A stretch of DNA of 64,000 bases, taken from positions 1 through 64,000 of the forward strand of contig CANLXL010000005.1 of the NCBI GenBank assembly GCA_947495125.1. The letters are read 5' to 3'. Positions 1 through 9,500 of this stretch are shown here, one piece after another. How positions within the stretch are numbered: the first letter of the stretch is position 1; each line of letters opens with the position of its first letter. Position numbers and translations under genes: made by a program. The notes below the pieces were generated by a model. The model saw only the letters and a list, made by a program, of their open reading frames with translations. It did no database searches and had not been told where the DNA came from. The DNA comes from an uncultured Flaviramulus sp. (GTDB taxonomy: Bacteria > Bacteroidota > Bacteroidia > Flavobacteriales > Flavobacteriaceae).

Positions 1-109
1 AACGGAGAGTTGTGCATTGGTAAAATTGCAGAAAAGAACGGTTAAGAATAGGCATAAATGTTTCATAAGATTTGGGGGATTGAAAGATTTAATTTGAGTT
101 TGTACAGTT

Positions 110-2251
110 TTAGTTTTTTACAATTTTTAAAATCGAAACTTGCTCATTTTCAGAATGTATAACAATAAAATACAAACCTTTATCCAGGTTTTTAAAATCT
201 ATTTCCTTGGTGTCAGAATTGTTTTTAGTTTTAATTCGTTGCCCTAAAGCATTAATTATTTCCATTTTATGGATACTATAACCAGGAGTTAAAGGGACTA
301 TATTTAATGTATTGGTAATTGGATTGGGAAAGGCTTTAAAAAAAGGTTTGCTTTTCGTTGAGGTTTTTATACCAAGGGTAGTAGCAAGTTCCTGAATAAC
401 AGTATTCGTGCTTTGTGCAAGGTTTACAAAAGGATCGATTCCTATAATGGCTTGTCCGTCGAGAGGTGTATAAAGCTCTAAGCTCGATTTTAGCATTAAA
501 CCATCATTTAATCCGTCTACTTCGTCACCTGTCATAGCCGATCTATAAAAGAACCAATCTCTATAATCAACGGTTGTGGGAGCGTACAATGGATGCAGGT
601 AAAAATGATCACATAATAATTGCTCATTATGATTTCCGGTTTCTGCCTTATCGGTGTAAAAAAAGCTTTTTCCTCGGGCGTAATAATGTACAAAAGTAAT
701 CTTGTGCCATTGATTGTCATTAACAATGGTGCTTCCGGTAATTTCGATACCAGCAGGTGATGTATATTTTAGATACCCGGAACCATCGATTGAAAGATAA
801 CCAACATCACCGGTAGACGTAGTAAAAGCAGCAATATTACCTGTACTATTCGTTTTTATGTCAAATGAATTTGTGAACGAATGGATTGTATTTTGAGGTG
901 TAAAGACCAATTGATTATTGGTTACAGAACTTCCCATTTCCAAATAGGTGTTGCTGATTTTTGATGGTTGAGCTTTCCCCGAATCTAAGGCATCAAATAA
1001 AGATGGTACCAGGGTATACATTAATTCCGTATGACCAATAGTATTTGGGTGCCAATCGTCATCCCAATACCCGTTTACCCATTTTCCAGTGCCATCATCA
1101 AGACCTCCTAGTAAGTTAATGCTTGGAACATCCCATTGGTGTATGAGCAGGTTTATCTGTTTTAAGAAATTATATTCCGTAGCGTCGTATTGTCTGCTCG
1201 GATATGTATTGGCTATTATAGGTGTCATACCTGCATTTGTAGCATTGGTAATTAAAGTTAATAGGTTGTCTCTGAATCTGTTAAAAGCCGTTATGCCTTC
1301 CGTTTTTACATCTTCATTGCCAAGTGAAAGTGCATAAACCACATAGTTATATTTATTGCATTCGGGAACTAGGTGATCGTTCCATCTACTCATAACGTCG
1401 GTCGTACTATTACCGGGAATGGAAATATTCGTTATTTCCCAGTCATTAACACTCGAATTATTAACATATCTATCACTTAAAAGTTCCCCATACTGATAGG
1501 CATAGCCATGATCCGATACGGCGTTCCATCCGGTTGCAACTGAAGATCCCATGTAAGCAATGCGAAGCCTTGAGTCAATAGTATAAGCGACATCACTATA
1601 TTCTGTAAGCTGAATAAGATTGAGGTAAGCAAAATTGCCCGATTCTTCAATAACTTCCAATTTTATAGTACCATTACAGTCCGGGAAAATAATGCCCGAA
1701 GAAAAAATGATACTCGTATTACCATGATACCCATTTCCTCCAATATCTGTTCCAGACGTTTGCAGAATATCTTTGAAATCATTTAATCCGATAAAATTAT
1801 ACTTGGTCTCCCTTATACTCGTTGTGTTTCTACTTGCGAAAATTTTGAATTCATATCCTCTATTAACGTTAAGGTTTTTAAATTCTAAAGTACTTTTGTT
1901 AGTGGCATAAAAATAGTCCTGGGTAGCTGTTGCAATAGCGAGATCACCAATCAAAGCACTATTAGGAGCCAATAGCCCTCCGTTTAAAATGCCGTTAGTA
2001 AGAAAGTTAGTGGTAACTTCAGTAGTATAGCTGGTTAGCGTATTTACACTATTTGATAGCGTAATTTGGCTGGAAAGCACTGGATTAATGAAGTTATTCC
2101 AATAGTTACCGTTGCTATCGGGATTAGTCGTTGCGTTGCCATTGATAATATCGTTTGGCCCGAAATCTATTAAAAACTCTTGTTCTTTGGTTTGGCTGTG
2201 ATTAAAATTGAATATTAAGCTTATGGAAAATATAATGATTGTTTTTTTCAT
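110..2251 (-). CDS. T9SS-secreted SGNH-hydrolase-like protein with LamG-like domain
   Basis: The 713-residue protein starts with a Sec signal peptide (about residues 1-19). An N-terminal beta-rich region of about 200 residues is followed by an SGNH/GDSL-type hydrolase core: block I is YMGSSVATG near 233, a SLGNED block lies near 307, and the catalytic Asp-His pair is in DDWHPNTIGH near 400. Residues 430-600 look like a concanavalin A/LamG fold (NDNQWHKITFVHY). The last 80 residues form a T9SS type A sorting domain (FPNPITNTLNI, ending in VSILKIVKN), so the protein should be exported and attached to or released from the cell surface. The substrate is probably an esterified polysaccharide or lipid, but this is inference. 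The gene stands alone on the minus strand; positions 1-109 downstream hold no gene I can assign. Confidence 0.85.
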   Translation of the reverse strand: MKKTIIIFSISLIFNFNHSQTKEQEFLIDFGPNDIINGNATTNPDSNGNYWNNFINPVLSSQITLSNSVNTLTSYTTEVTTNFLTNGILNGGLLAPNSALIGDLAIATATQDYFYATNKSTLEFKNLNVNRGYEFKIFASRNTTSIRETKYNFIGLNDFKDILQTSGTDIGGNGYHGNTSIIFSSGIIFPDCNGTIKLEVIEESGNFAYLNLIQLTEYSDVAYTIDSRLRIAYMGSSVATGWNAVSDHGYAYQYGELLSDRYVNNSSVNDWEITNISIPGNSTTDVMSRWNDHLVPECNKYNYVVYALSLGNEDVKTEGITAFNRFRDNLLTLITNATNAGMTPIIANTYPSRQYDATEYNFLKQINLLIHQWDVPSINLLGGLDDGTGKWVNGYWDDDWHPNTIGHTELMYTLVPSLFDALDSGKAQPSKISNTYLEMGSSVTNNQLVFTPQNTIHSFTNSFDIKTNSTGNIAAFTTSTGDVGYLSIDGSGYLKYTSPAGIEITGSTIVNDNQWHKITFVHYYARGKSFFYTDKAETGNHNEQLLCDHFYLHPLYAPTTVDYRDWFFYRSAMTGDEVDGLNDGLMLKSSLELYTPLDGQAIIGIDPFVNLAQSTNTVIQELATTLGIKTSTKSKPFFKAFPNPITNTLNIVPLTPGYSIHKMEIINALGQRIKTKNNSDTKEIDFKNLDKGLYFIVIHSENEQVSILKIVKN

Positions 2252-2270
2252 GCTAATGTTATTTTATTAA

Positions 2271-2296
2271 TTGCCACTCGAATAATCGAGCAGCAA
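2271..2296. other. Hairpin between two surface-protein genes
   Basis: An interrupted inverted repeat (TTGC-2-CTCGA-ATAA-TCGAG-2-GCAA) lies in the 100-base gap between the S74 gene and the SGNH gene, both on the minus strand. No clear T run follows on either strand, so it is a weak terminator candidate or an mRNA processing or stability structure. Confidence 0.35.
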
Positions 2297-2351
2297 TCAT
2301 TAAAAAGAGCGTTTTGTAATTCATCCCGTCTAAAATAGAAAACCTCTTGTC

Positions 2352-3659
2352 TTACTTGTTTTTTAAGTCTTTGATTTGATTTTGGAGATCGATAATCATA
2401 TTATGTTGTTCCTGTACCGCCTTTACCAATGGAATTACAAATAAGGAGTATCTAATCCCGTAATTGCTTTCGGTATCATCTTTTGGAAGGTCAATACCAT
2501 CAAAATCGAAACCAATACTTTTGGCAGTTTCTGCAACTTCCTGAGCAATGAAGCCGGTTAACCTTTTTCTGTTTTTAGCGGACCTATTTTTTAGAAAACT
2601 ATGATAACCACTTAGTTGGTCTATACCAAAAAAACTATTGATTTTTTGTGTGTCGATTTGATAGGTAACGGGTCTTAATTTTAAGATAAAGTCTAGACCG
2701 GAAACATTTTCTTTTATTTTGGATTTGAATCTGCCATCAGAAAATGCCGTCCAGGCCACTTGACCTCCTATGGATGTGTGGAGGGTATTACCCATTTTTA
2801 TTTGGTGTGATGCTGCTATATTAAACCCACCAATAGATATCGCATTTGTGAGATTTGTACCTGTAGGGTTCGATTGTGTTCCTATGGCAATATTACCATT
2901 TCCGGTTGTTAAACTTTGTAAGCTATTATTACCCAGCACTAAGTTCCTATGTCCGGTTACGTTGTCGTTTAGAGCATCTTTTCCAATGGCAATATTATCA
3001 TCGCCGGAGTCATTATTGGTTAAAGCATCTTTTCCAATTGCAATATTTCTATTACCCGTAATATTTGCCCTTAAGGCGTCTCCTCCTATAGCTATTAATT
3101 GCGACCCGGTTGTATTATTGCGAAGTGCCAGCTCACCAATGGCTACGTTGTATTTAAACCCTGAAAAATTATCGGCGTTTCCGGCTTCTAACCCGATATA
3201 TATGGATCTTCCCATATTTAAAGTCGCTAATGTACCATTGGTTTCCAGCCTCAATTTTCTACCACCGTTTACTCTAAAGTCTAGAGCTTGATTGTCTGTC
3301 GTACCAATAAAATTCGTACCACTTACAGTACCAGAATTTCCGGTAACGCCCCATCCTCCATTTACCGATGACTGCAAGCCAATCCAAGTTACTAGGGGCT
3401 GACTCCAATAGTAAAAGCCCGGAAAATTACTGCCCGATGTGGTGGTTAAATATACCAGCATACCATTTTGAGCTGCTGCTGGATTAATTGACGGAAATGC
3501 ATCTACTCTGGGTATTAATATACCATCGGTTGATGACGGAGCCGCCTGATTAGAACTAATGATATCTAGGGAAGCATTGGGGTTAGTGGTTCCTATTCCA
3601 ATTTGAGCCGTCAATATTTGCGTAAGGAATATTATAAACAGGGTTGGGTTTTTTTTCAT
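2352..3659 (-). CDS. Tail-fibre-like surface protein: YadA-type head repeats and S74 chaperone domain
   Basis: I place the start at 3659 (MKKNPTLF...), which gives a signal peptide; a longer frame to 3716 would put 19 hydrophobic residues in front of it. The mature N-terminus has the Bacteroidetes module IGIGTTNPNASLDI. Residues about 165-265 contain repeats of roughly 20-24 residues of the type NIAIGKDALxxNxTGxxN, as in trimeric adhesin heads. From about residue 300 there is an intramolecular chaperone (peptidase S74) domain with SDGRFKSKI, which holds the Ser and Lys expected for self-cleavage, then GFIAQEVAE, and a C-terminal coiled coil (QEQHNMIIDLQNQIKDLKNK). The expected product is a trimeric surface fibre. 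There is no T9SS tail, so how it is held at the surface is unclear. Confidence 0.8.
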   Translation of the reverse strand: MKKNPTLFIIFLTQILTAQIGIGTTNPNASLDIISSNQAAPSSTDGILIPRVDAFPSINPAAAQNGMLVYLTTTSGSNFPGFYYWSQPLVTWIGLQSSVNGGWGVTGNSGTVSGTNFIGTTDNQALDFRVNGGRKLRLETNGTLATLNMGRSIYIGLEAGNADNFSGFKYNVAIGELALRNNTTGSQLIAIGGDALRANITGNRNIAIGKDALTNNDSGDDNIAIGKDALNDNVTGHRNLVLGNNSLQSLTTGNGNIAIGTQSNPTGTNLTNAISIGGFNIAASHQIKMGNTLHTSIGGQVAWTAFSDGRFKSKIKENVSGLDFILKLRPVTYQIDTQKINSFFGIDQLSGYHSFLKNRSAKNRKRLTGFIAQEVAETAKSIGFDFDGIDLPKDDTESNYGIRYSLFVIPLVKAVQEQHNMIIDLQNQIKDLKNK

Positions 3660-3706
3660 GACTTTAATTGTTAATGGGGTTAAGTAAACGAAAATCGAAA
3701 AGCTTA

Positions 3707-3856
3707 TTAAACACAAAGATTAAATATCATACAGGCTAAAATGCATACGAGCACTGTGAAAATTATAATTAATATCACGTTTATTTTTTTGAGCCTGGAG
3801 GTATCGATGCTCTTAATTTCCTTGATGTTATTATCAATTATTTCTAAATTATTCAT
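3707..3856 (-). CDS. Small membrane protein, 49 residues
   Basis: A 49-codon frame (MNNLEIIDNNIKEIK...) has a polar, charged N-terminal half and one strongly hydrophobic helix at residues 26-47 (INVILIIIFTVLVCILACMIF). It starts 12 bases after the stop of the upstream 77-residue gene, consistent with co-transcription. I do not recognise the family. A single-pass protein with its N-terminus in the cytoplasm is plausible; it could also be a chance frame. Confidence 0.45.
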   Translation of the reverse strand: MNNLEIIDNNIKEIKSIDTSRLKKINVILIIIFTVLVCILACMIFNLCV

Positions 3857-3868
3857 GGTTTATAGGTT

Positions 3869-4102
3869 TTAGGTATTATCAATATTAGCTTCAATAGAAT
3901 GAAGAAATGCGTTGAATTCTTTTACGGTATACTTTTCTATTTTTTCTTTATAGCTGTTTTTAAGTTTTGGGCAGGTAATTTTTTTCATGTCTCTTTTATA
4001 GCTGTACTTGATGCTTCTTATATTATGTCTTAAACCAAGTAAGGCGCTCTCAAAATCTTTTAACTGACTAATTGTTTTATTGGTTTCGCTAAATACTTTC
4101 AT
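3869..4102 (-). CDS. Hypothetical small basic protein
   Basis: Starting at the ATG at 4102 the product is 77 residues, charged, mostly helical and lysine-rich (MKVFSETNKTISQLKDFESA..., ending IEANIDNT). The frame stays open to a GTG at 4192, but the extra 30 residues look non-coding, so the ATG is preferred. It has no signal peptide and no recognised domain. It is followed closely by the 49-residue membrane protein gene, and the two may form a small operon. The function is unknown. Confidence 0.45.
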   Translation of the reverse strand: MKVFSETNKTISQLKDFESALLGLRHNIRSIKYSYKRDMKKITCPKLKNSYKEKIEKYTVKEFNAFLHSIEANIDNT

Positions 4103-4504
4103 TTTATGCTTTTTATCGGTTAAAAACGCTGTTTGTCTAGTGGTAAATAAATATGATAATTGTTTTATTGACAAATTATAATACGTGAACACATAAAATT
4201 TGCTCGTTAAATGGTGAAAATAAATGATGAAGTAAATTCTTGATATTATATTTGATGGTCTTTACAACATGATTATGGAGGCTTTTTATTGTATTTACAT
4301 CGGTTTTAATTTCTAATCTTAGTAAAAAGATTTACGTGACGATGGCCTTATTTGAAGCATATGATGACTGAGATTGATTGAGACGACTTTTCTGCTAAGT
4401 TTAAAGATAGGCAAGCCTGTAGAAAATCATTATTTTAATAAAGTTTGAAAATTTATCTTCCAATGAATTGTGGGTTCCTCTATATTGTAACCTATATCTA
4501 GGTT
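4103..4504. other. Intergenic region, about 400 bases
   Basis: This AT-rich stretch lies between the small minus-strand gene and the end of the LytTR regulator. A TATATTTG box occurs on the plus strand at 4247-4254 but has no downstream + strand gene, so I give it no weight. I see no RNA gene, repeat or convincing terminator. Confidence 0.4.
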
Positions 4505-5245
4505 TTATGATAAAATATTCTTTAGCCAATAATAGCGCTCTTGACTTAAGTAAATGCTTTCTGTATGCATAGGCGATAGTTTTATGGAATAGCGATTAGA
4601 ATTATTCTTAGATATGCCCTGAATGGCATTAATGTTAGAAATAATCTTTCGGTTTATTCTAATAAAGTAATAAGGTTCAAGTATTTCTTCCAGTTGGTTT
4701 AATGAATAATTGGTCATAAACGATTTTCCATTAAACAGCCTGATAAAAACAATTTCAGACCTATAGAAATAGGCGATATCTTCAGTTTTTATTGGGATAT
4801 ATTCTTTACCGTTTTTTACAAGAAATCGCTTTTTATAACTGGTTTTAAATGTTTCAGATGGACTGTTTTCAGGAATTAGATTACTAAGTCTGTTTTGATA
4901 AAATAATAATAAAGCTCCTTTAAGGTCTTCAAGGTCAATGGGTTTTAAAAGGTAGTCTATACTGTTTGTATTAAAAAGCTTAATCGCATATTCGTCATAA
5001 GCTGTGGTGTAAATAATGGGACTTTTTATTTTAAATTTTTTCAAGATATCTAATGATTTTCCGTCTGATAAATGGATATCCATAAAAATTAAATCCGGAG
5101 GTAAATTATTTTTAAGCCAGATTACAGAATCTTTTACAGAAGAGATAATAGCTTCTATTTTAATTTCTAGGTTGCTGATCTTTAAAAGTTCAACTAAATG
5201 TTCTTTAGATCTGTTTTCGTCTTCAATAATTAATGTTTTAATCAT
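4505..5245 (-). CDS. LytTR-family response regulator
   Basis: The protein has 246 residues. Residues 1-120 form a receiver domain with the acidic pocket (E8, D9), phospho-acceptor D56 in LIFMDIHLSDG, the TTAYDEYA segment and conserved Lys in YLLKPIDL. Residues about 140-245 form a LytTR DNA-binding domain (KRFLVKNGKEYIPI..., IRINRKIISNINAI). It follows the PAS-LytS kinase gene by 25 bases, so the two form a cognate pair. Targets cannot be told from sequence; LytTR proteins bind direct repeats near promoters. The lack of a matching site in the upstream gap leaves autoregulation open. Confidence 0.9.
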   Translation of the reverse strand: MIKTLIIEDENRSKEHLVELLKISNLEIKIEAIISSVKDSVIWLKNNLPPDLIFMDIHLSDGKSLDILKKFKIKSPIIYTTAYDEYAIKLFNTNSIDYLLKPIDLEDLKGALLLFYQNRLSNLIPENSPSETFKTSYKKRFLVKNGKEYIPIKTEDIAYFYRSEIVFIRLFNGKSFMTNYSLNQLEEILEPYYFIRINRKIISNINAIQGISKNNSNRYSIKLSPMHTESIYLSQERYYWLKNILS

Positions 5246-5270
5246 GATTAACTATATTTAGGGAGGTTGG

Positions 5271-6269
5271 TTAATTTTCAATAAGAGGAACCCAAGCCAT
5301 AAAGATTTTTTTGTTATTACTAAATTCGGGCTTTTTTGAAGTTGTTAAGTAGTATTGCTTAATTAGATTATTGAGCCCTATACCATGTGATTTAATATTC
5401 TGTTTCTTTTTTGTAATATTATTTTCTACAAGAACACCATGGCTTACAATTGATATTGTGATTTGAATCTTTTCTGTTTTGCTAACGACATTGTGCTTAA
5501 ATACATTCTCAATTAAACACAAGAGTGTCAACGGTAATATTTTACGTTTGTCTTTTTTGGTTTCTAAGGAAATTGATAAATCGAAAACATTTCCAAATCG
5601 CGTTTTCTGAAGATCTAAATACGTTTTTACGAATTTAATTTCTTCCTGCAGTGATATAAATACTTTGTCTTTTGCTAATAAAATGTACCCATATATTTGG
5701 GAGAGTTTTTTGGTGAACTTTTGAGCATTTAGAGGGTGAGAAATGATAATGGGATATAAAGTGCTAAGACAATTAAAAAGGAAATGAGGATTGATCTGAC
5801 TCTTTAAAATTTCAAGCTTAGCATCTAAATGCCTTTGTGTACGACTATGTTGGTTAGCAATATATTGTTGAACTATGGTTTCTTTCTTTTTTCTATGTGA
5901 TATATCTGAGATTAGTGAAATGATATAAGTATTTTTTTTAAACACTTTAAACGAGATACTAACCTCAACAGGAAAAGAACTTCCATCTTTCTTTTCTGCA
6001 TATAGATTTAGGTTTTCTCCTTTAGAACGATTCTGTAAATTTTTTGTGCTTTGTTTCCGAAGAGCAATATGTGTTTCTTGTAAAGACTTGGGAATGAGTA
6101 CTTCAATTTTTTTTCCTAAAAGATCATCGCGCTTATAATCAAATAGCGTTAATATTCTTTTATTCACATAAATAATATCTCCAATTTTGTTGCATACAAT
6201 CCATGCTTCAGAATTAGAATCAATAATTTTTTTAAAAAAAATTGATGCAATTTCTTTCCTCTTTTTCAT
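5271..6269 (-). CDS. Soluble PAS-domain LytS-type sensor histidine kinase
   Basis: The protein has 332 residues with no membrane segment or signal peptide, so it probably senses a cytoplasmic cue. Residues about 15-130 form a PAS domain (WIVCNKIGDIIYVNKRILTLF), ending in the PAC-like SLISDISHRKK. The LytS-type phospho-acceptor motif is KSQINPHFLFNCLS, with His near residue 161. The ATPase has an N-box (LIENVFKHN) and a G-box (SHGIGLNNL). It is the first gene of a two-gene unit with the LytTR regulator. The 284-base region upstream is shared with the divergent propeller sensor gene, so both systems could be controlled from one region. Confidence 0.88.
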   Translation of the reverse strand: MKKRKEIASIFFKKIIDSNSEAWIVCNKIGDIIYVNKRILTLFDYKRDDLLGKKIEVLIPKSLQETHIALRKQSTKNLQNRSKGENLNLYAEKKDGSSFPVEVSISFKVFKKNTYIISLISDISHRKKKETIVQQYIANQHSRTQRHLDAKLEILKSQINPHFLFNCLSTLYPIIISHPLNAQKFTKKLSQIYGYILLAKDKVFISLQEEIKFVKTYLDLQKTRFGNVFDLSISLETKKDKRKILPLTLLCLIENVFKHNVVSKTEKIQITISIVSHGVLVENNITKKKQNIKSHGIGLNNLIKQYYLTTSKKPEFSNNKKIFMAWVPLIEN

Positions 6270-6553
6270 AATTTAATAGCACCTTAAAGATGATAATTTA
6301 TTTATCTCATAGAGTTCTTAGTTAATTGAATAGGTAAGAAAGTCACTTGAACCAATGAAAAATCTTGATGAATAACTTTATTCTCTATGTCAATTATATT
6401 TACTATAATACGTAGTATCTTAAACAGTATTTGTTAAATTTATCGCATGGGATTTATTTGAGGATAATCGGGAAAAATTAATTTTTATAACAAAAAGAGA
6501 ACACGTTTTATCCCTTATTTGGATGTTGTAAATATTTAGAAATTAATCTTAGT

Positions 6554-9500
6554 ATGAAGCTTAAGCAAATCGTACATACTTTCATTGTAATAACTTTATT
6601 GTTTGTTTCTTGTTCGCAATTTGAAAAGGTTAAACATATAGAGACAGATGATAAAATAAATGAAGAAAAAACCAATAATGTTGTTTCAAGGCCAGATTCT
6701 TCTGGAACAGGAGAACCAATAAAACTGCAGAAAGAAGTTGTGATTTTGGATGAAACCAAAGTGACTAAAGTAAGTCTAAAAAGAAATCCGATTGCTAAAA
6801 TCGCGAATGAAAATATACGTCAGGTACAAAATCTTAAAAAAGTAAGATTCCCAATCAATGAACATTTTAAAAAGGAAACTTCCAATCAATTTGTTAAACC
6901 CAAAGACTCTCTTTTAATAGGATTGGCTATTAATGTGAAGCAACCAAAACCTATAAAAGCGCCTAAACCATTTTATCGCGATAATGCCGCATTCGACATA
7001 CAATATATAGATATAAATCAAATTGCTCATTTTACGAATATATACGCATCTTTAGAAGATAGAAGAGGAAACATATGGTTTGGTTCTTACTTTGGAGGCG
7101 TTGCTAAATATGATGGTGTTAACTTTAGTATTTTAAATGAAGAAGAGGGCTTTCCTTCAAATTCTGTGTGGTCCATGTTTGAAGATAGTGAAGGAAACAT
7201 TTGGTTTGGTCATATGAGGGGTAAGGGCATAACGAAATATGACGGAAAGACCTTTATTAATTATTCCGGGGCAAATGGGTTTTCTTGTAATAATGTATGG
7301 GATATTATGGAGGATAGTAAGGGGAATTTGTGGTTCGGAACAGATAAAGGCGCCGTAAAATTCAACAATGGACTTTTTACTTTCTTTACAACAGAAAACG
7401 GATTGTGTGGTAACAGCGTGTTGTCTTTACAGGAAGATGCAAATGGGAATATTTGGTTTGGGACAAGGCAAAAAGGTCTTAGCATATATGATGGTGTTTC
7501 ATTCATTTCATACCCTCATTTTGAAGGGGTGTTTAATGATAATATTCTTTCTTTGTTTAAGGATAGTAAAGATAATATATGGATTGGCTCAAATACCAAA
7601 GGCGCCTGTATGTATGACGGGGAATATTTAACATTTCTCACTGAAAAAGACGGCTTGGTTGATAATAGAATTAGAGCGATTAAGGAGGATATGGATGGTA
7701 GCATATGGTTTGCTACAGGTGGCGGGTTATGTAAGTATGATGGGGCTACATTTTGTTATTTTTCTAAAGAAGATGGTTTATTTTATGATGTTGTCAGTAC
7801 GCTTTTAATTGATAGTAAAAACAATATCATTGCTACGACCGAAGTATCCGGTATAGCTAAGTTTAAATTAAACTCTTTCGAACACTACACTACAGCGCAA
7901 AATCTTAAAAGCAGCGAAGTATATGCCATATACGAGGATAGTAAGGAAAATCTTTGGTTTGCATTAAATGGCGGTGGGTTATGTAAGTATGATGGGGTCT
8001 ATTATACGCATTATGGTAAGGAAGAAGGTTTGTCTTCTAATGTTATTACCAGAATAATAGAAGATCATAACAATAATTTGTGGCTGGGTACTTTAGACAA
8101 AGGATTAATAAAATTTGATGGTAAACAATTTATAGAATATAACCGCAGAAGCTATGGGTTACAATATAACAATGTATTTAGTGTTTTAGAAGACCGACAT
8201 CATAATATATGGTTCACAACGCAAACAGGAGGTGTTACAATGTTTGATGGTAACGAGTTTCATAATTATAAGTTATCTGAAGACATTGAGAAAAATACAG
8301 CATTTAACATTTTTGAAGATCATAGTGGTGATTTATGGTTTGCAACGCAGTTCATGGGGGTGTGCAAATATTCTAATGGAGAATTTACTTTTTATACTAA
8401 GAAAGAAGGGCTGGTAGATAATTTTGTTTGGAGCATTTTTGAAGATCATAACAAAGAATTATGGTTTGGTACCGAAAAAGGAATCTCAAAATATAATAAG
8501 GAGGACGATAGTTTTACTAATTTTTCAAGCAAAGATGGATTATTAAAAAGTAGAGTTATGTCTATATTGGAGGATGGAGAACGCAATTTATGGGTTGCCA
8601 CAGATAGCGGTTTAAATACGATTAAGTTTGGTAACAATTCAAATAATTTAGGAAATGAGACAGAAAACATAGATTATGATGAGGTGCTAATTATAGATTA
8701 CAAAAAAAGTGATGGCTTGAAATCCATTCACTTTTATGAGGATAGTGTATGTTTGGATAACCAAAATAATTTATGGTGGGGGACCAGCAGTAGCCTGGTA
8801 AAACTCGATTTGAATACCCTTGATATTTTAAGTGCCGCTCCTAAAATTCAATTAAACACCATAGAAATAAATGAAGAGTTTATTGACTTTAATGCACTTC
8901 AAAGTTCAGACTATGAAGGTCTGTCCGAGTTTCAGTCGGAAATAAAAAATGGAGCAGGGATGGTAGAGCCTTTTAGTAATTACCCGGAAGAATTATACCT
9001 GCCCTATAATTTTGATCATTTAAATTTCAAATTCTCCGCTATAGATTGGAGTGCTCCCCATAATATAAAATACTCTTATAAAGTAGATGGTTTAGATAAG
9101 GAATGGAGTATTCCAAGTAGTGAAAATAAGGCCGATTATAGAAATATACCTTTTGGAACCTATATGTTTAATGTGAAGGCCGCTGGTAAATCCGGTCAAT
9201 GGGGTAAGCCTTTACAATATGCCTTTACCATATCTCCGCCGTGGTGGTATAGTACCTGGGCTGTTAGTGGCTATGCCATAATGAGTATATTATTGCTATT
9301 GGGAAGCTTTAAATGGTATGCCTTCAGAATGAAAAAGAAACAAACCATATTAGAAAACCTTATTGAGGAACGCACCCAAACGATAGTCAAGCAAAAAGAA
9401 GAGTTGTCTGTTGCCTATACCGATCTGGAACAAGAGCGAAATAAAATGGAGCTCAAAGCCCTCTTAAATCAAATTAATCCACATTTTATTTTTAACGCTT

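Noticed and set aside
1..45. Open + strand frame ending at TAA 43-45, possible 3' end of a gene
   Set aside because: Only 14 codons are visible and another frame stays open longer; no family is recognisable.
1089..1337. 82-codon plus-strand frame within the SGNH gene
   Set aside because: It lies on the opposite strand of a strongly supported gene and has no independent features.
2770..3291. 173-codon plus-strand frame opposite the S74 gene
   Set aside because: It is the mirror of the repeated head region; its repetitive hydrophobic pattern follows from the repeats.
6270..6553. Promoter boxes in the shared region of the two kinase systems
   Set aside because: Several TTATTTG-like strings occur, but none fits TAnnTTTG with a proper -33.
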